Shown here: piece after piece, positions 62,730 through 64,000 of the stretch
Numbering within the stretch: position 1 is the first letter of the stretch
Layout: each line of letters begins with the position of its first letter
NCBI GenBank assembly: GCA_009869945.1
Contig: WIXG01000060.1
Coordinates: 124,001 to 188,000, forward strand
Direction: 5' to 3'
Origin: Mesaphorura yosii
Taxonomy: Eukaryota; Arthropoda; Collembola; Poduromorpha; Tullbergiidae
Length of the DNA stretch: 64,000 nt
The notes under the pieces: model-generated
Told to the model about the DNA's origin: nothing
The model's database searches: none
What the model saw: only the letters and a program-made list of their open reading frames with translations
Position numbers and translations under genes: made by a program

Positions 62730-64000
62730 GAAAGGTCAACGGGAAAGACTGCGACCAAATAAGAATGAAATAATTGGAAGTACAGCTTTGTTCAGCAGCG
62801 GCGCTGTCATGTCAGAGTCTGACGAACTTGAACTCTTCTACTTAAAAGGAGCCACGCGCGGAATTTGCCAATTCGCAAAGGTGAATATGAACACTGAATT
62901 TGTACGACGAGAGAATTTTACAGCAAAGCAAAATAGATCTGACAGTAATTACAGTCTTTACAGTGTACCAGCGTAAAAGCTTGTAAGTACTAAAAGCGGA
63001 TAACAATGTTGATTTTTGTAAGCCAAGAGCGTAGGCCCGTATTAATGCTTCACTCGGCCATTAAACTAAATTGGCAATAATTGGCGAGTCGCAAGTGCCA
63101 ACGAAAGTGTTGAATAAGGCGATATAGAGCAGAGGAACAAGTGAATTTGAGGCGTTGAGGCGTGCGTGGGTTGATATTGATATTGGACTTGCATCGGGCC
63201 GACCGGCAAAGACAACTCTTGCTTTATGCCTTGCTGACGTTGTGCGAATGCGAATGCTATGGGATGACATAAAATCTGTTATTCTAAGTAAATGTTTACA
63301 GTTTCGTGCACTGCTGCTGTCAGTCTCAACACAATTTATGAATTTATAAAGTTTCGGGCCTTGCCATCGTTCCACGCATTGCAATGCCATGCCATGATAC
63401 AAGACGTCAGACAAGAAACGCGGACTTGTGGAGGTGGAGGTGTTAAATTCCTCTCCGTTGCCTTGCGTAAACGTAAATCAAGTGTAAAGTGTAAGCCCCG
63501 AGTATGTAGAACAGGATATTTTGAGACGCTGACATTTTACGTGATGTAAGCGCGGCGCAGCGCGCAGAATGCAGAAGGATACTAACCTTTTCTTGTAACA
63601 GCGCTGACGAACACGAGAAACATATAATTTTGACCAATTTCACGGATCACGGCTTGGCCTGGCCCGGCACCGCGTAGTATGGCTTGGCTTGGCGTTGACG
63701 GAGGTGGCGGTGCGTATCTTCTTTGAGTTATGTGACGTCGGTGTTTGGGTCTTTGGTGAGATGAGATCTGAGGTCGGTTTGATTTACGTCTCCCACGAGT
63801 TCACGTGTACAGAAACGGATCACGTCAATGGGCGCATGAAAATGGCAATGGTAGGCAATGGAGAGGTTGATGGTTTGACATGACACTTGTTCACCACGTC
63901 GTCACGGGCTGTATTTATTTCGCTCTTGAACTTGTGACTCCGACGCCTGATTGCCCTATGATCAAGCGTCCACCCTCGCCTCAACTCGTGTTGTGTCTGT

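Larger units (their letters stand above)
59000..64000. other. Gene-poor region, right part
   Basis: Apart from one long open frame (59078-59863 plus, no homology recognised) nothing suggests coding. It contains (CCGGG)4 and (ATCGCC)3 repeats and many GCCATGCC/TTGGCTTGGC-type near-repeats, especially at 61380-61440 and 63650-63700. Confidence 0.5.

Noticed and set aside
1..64000. Transposable-element coding regions, CRISPR arrays, operons
   Set aside because: No reverse transcriptase, transposase or integrase motifs in any frame I inspected, no spaced direct-repeat array, and the gene structure is eukaryotic.

Overview
This 64 kb window is animal nuclear DNA. Genes are split by mostly short GT-AG introns, the gene families are metazoan, and spacers are long and AT-rich. 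The gene set (an insect-type gustatory-receptor-like protein, a klumpfuss-type zinc-finger factor, a CLIP-domain serine protease) points to an arthropod, probably a hexapod. A springtail is my best guess, but it is only inference from gene content. I built exon models by hand from open frames, splice consensus and phase matching. There are no prokaryotic operons, CRISPR arrays or recognisable transposable-element coding regions.

Layout. (1) 1-260, minus: first exon of a carboxylesterase-family gene that runs off the left edge. (2) 4.77-7.20 kb, plus: a five-exon CLIP-domain trypsin-like protease with a TATA promoter, a Gln-rich pro-region and an unusual activation site. (3) 10.67-20.06 kb, plus: an eight-exon single-pass receptor-like protein with a signal peptide, a CUB domain, an LDL-receptor class A domain, a membrane helix and a cytoplasmic tail. 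(4) 24.11-41.48 kb, plus: three head-to-tail paralogous proton-coupled oligopeptide transporters (SLC15/POT family), 803, 780 and 814 residues long. (5) 41.79-43.36 kb, minus: a gustatory-receptor-like seven-helix protein that converges tail-to-tail on the third transporter. (6) 45.68-48.15 kb, minus: a four-finger C2H2 factor of the EGR/WT1/klumpfuss type with a CtBP-binding motif. (7) 48.2-64.0 kb: about 16 kb with no gene I can support, only microsatellites, a long open frame without homology, and possible upstream regulatory DNA for the zinc-finger gene.

How they fit together. The three transporters share domain order and most intron positions, so they arose by tandem duplication. They keep the ExxER proton-coupling motif and other POT signatures and should import di- and tripeptides across apical membranes. 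Their intron sets differ, with gains or losses in each copy, and the third copy departs from family consensus at several sites. The other genes are unrelated neighbours. I found no convincing new multi-gene system. The items most worth a second look are the transporter cluster, the missing IVGG-type activation site in the protease, the uORF overlapping the third transporter start, and an EGR-like palindrome just upstream of the zinc-finger gene.
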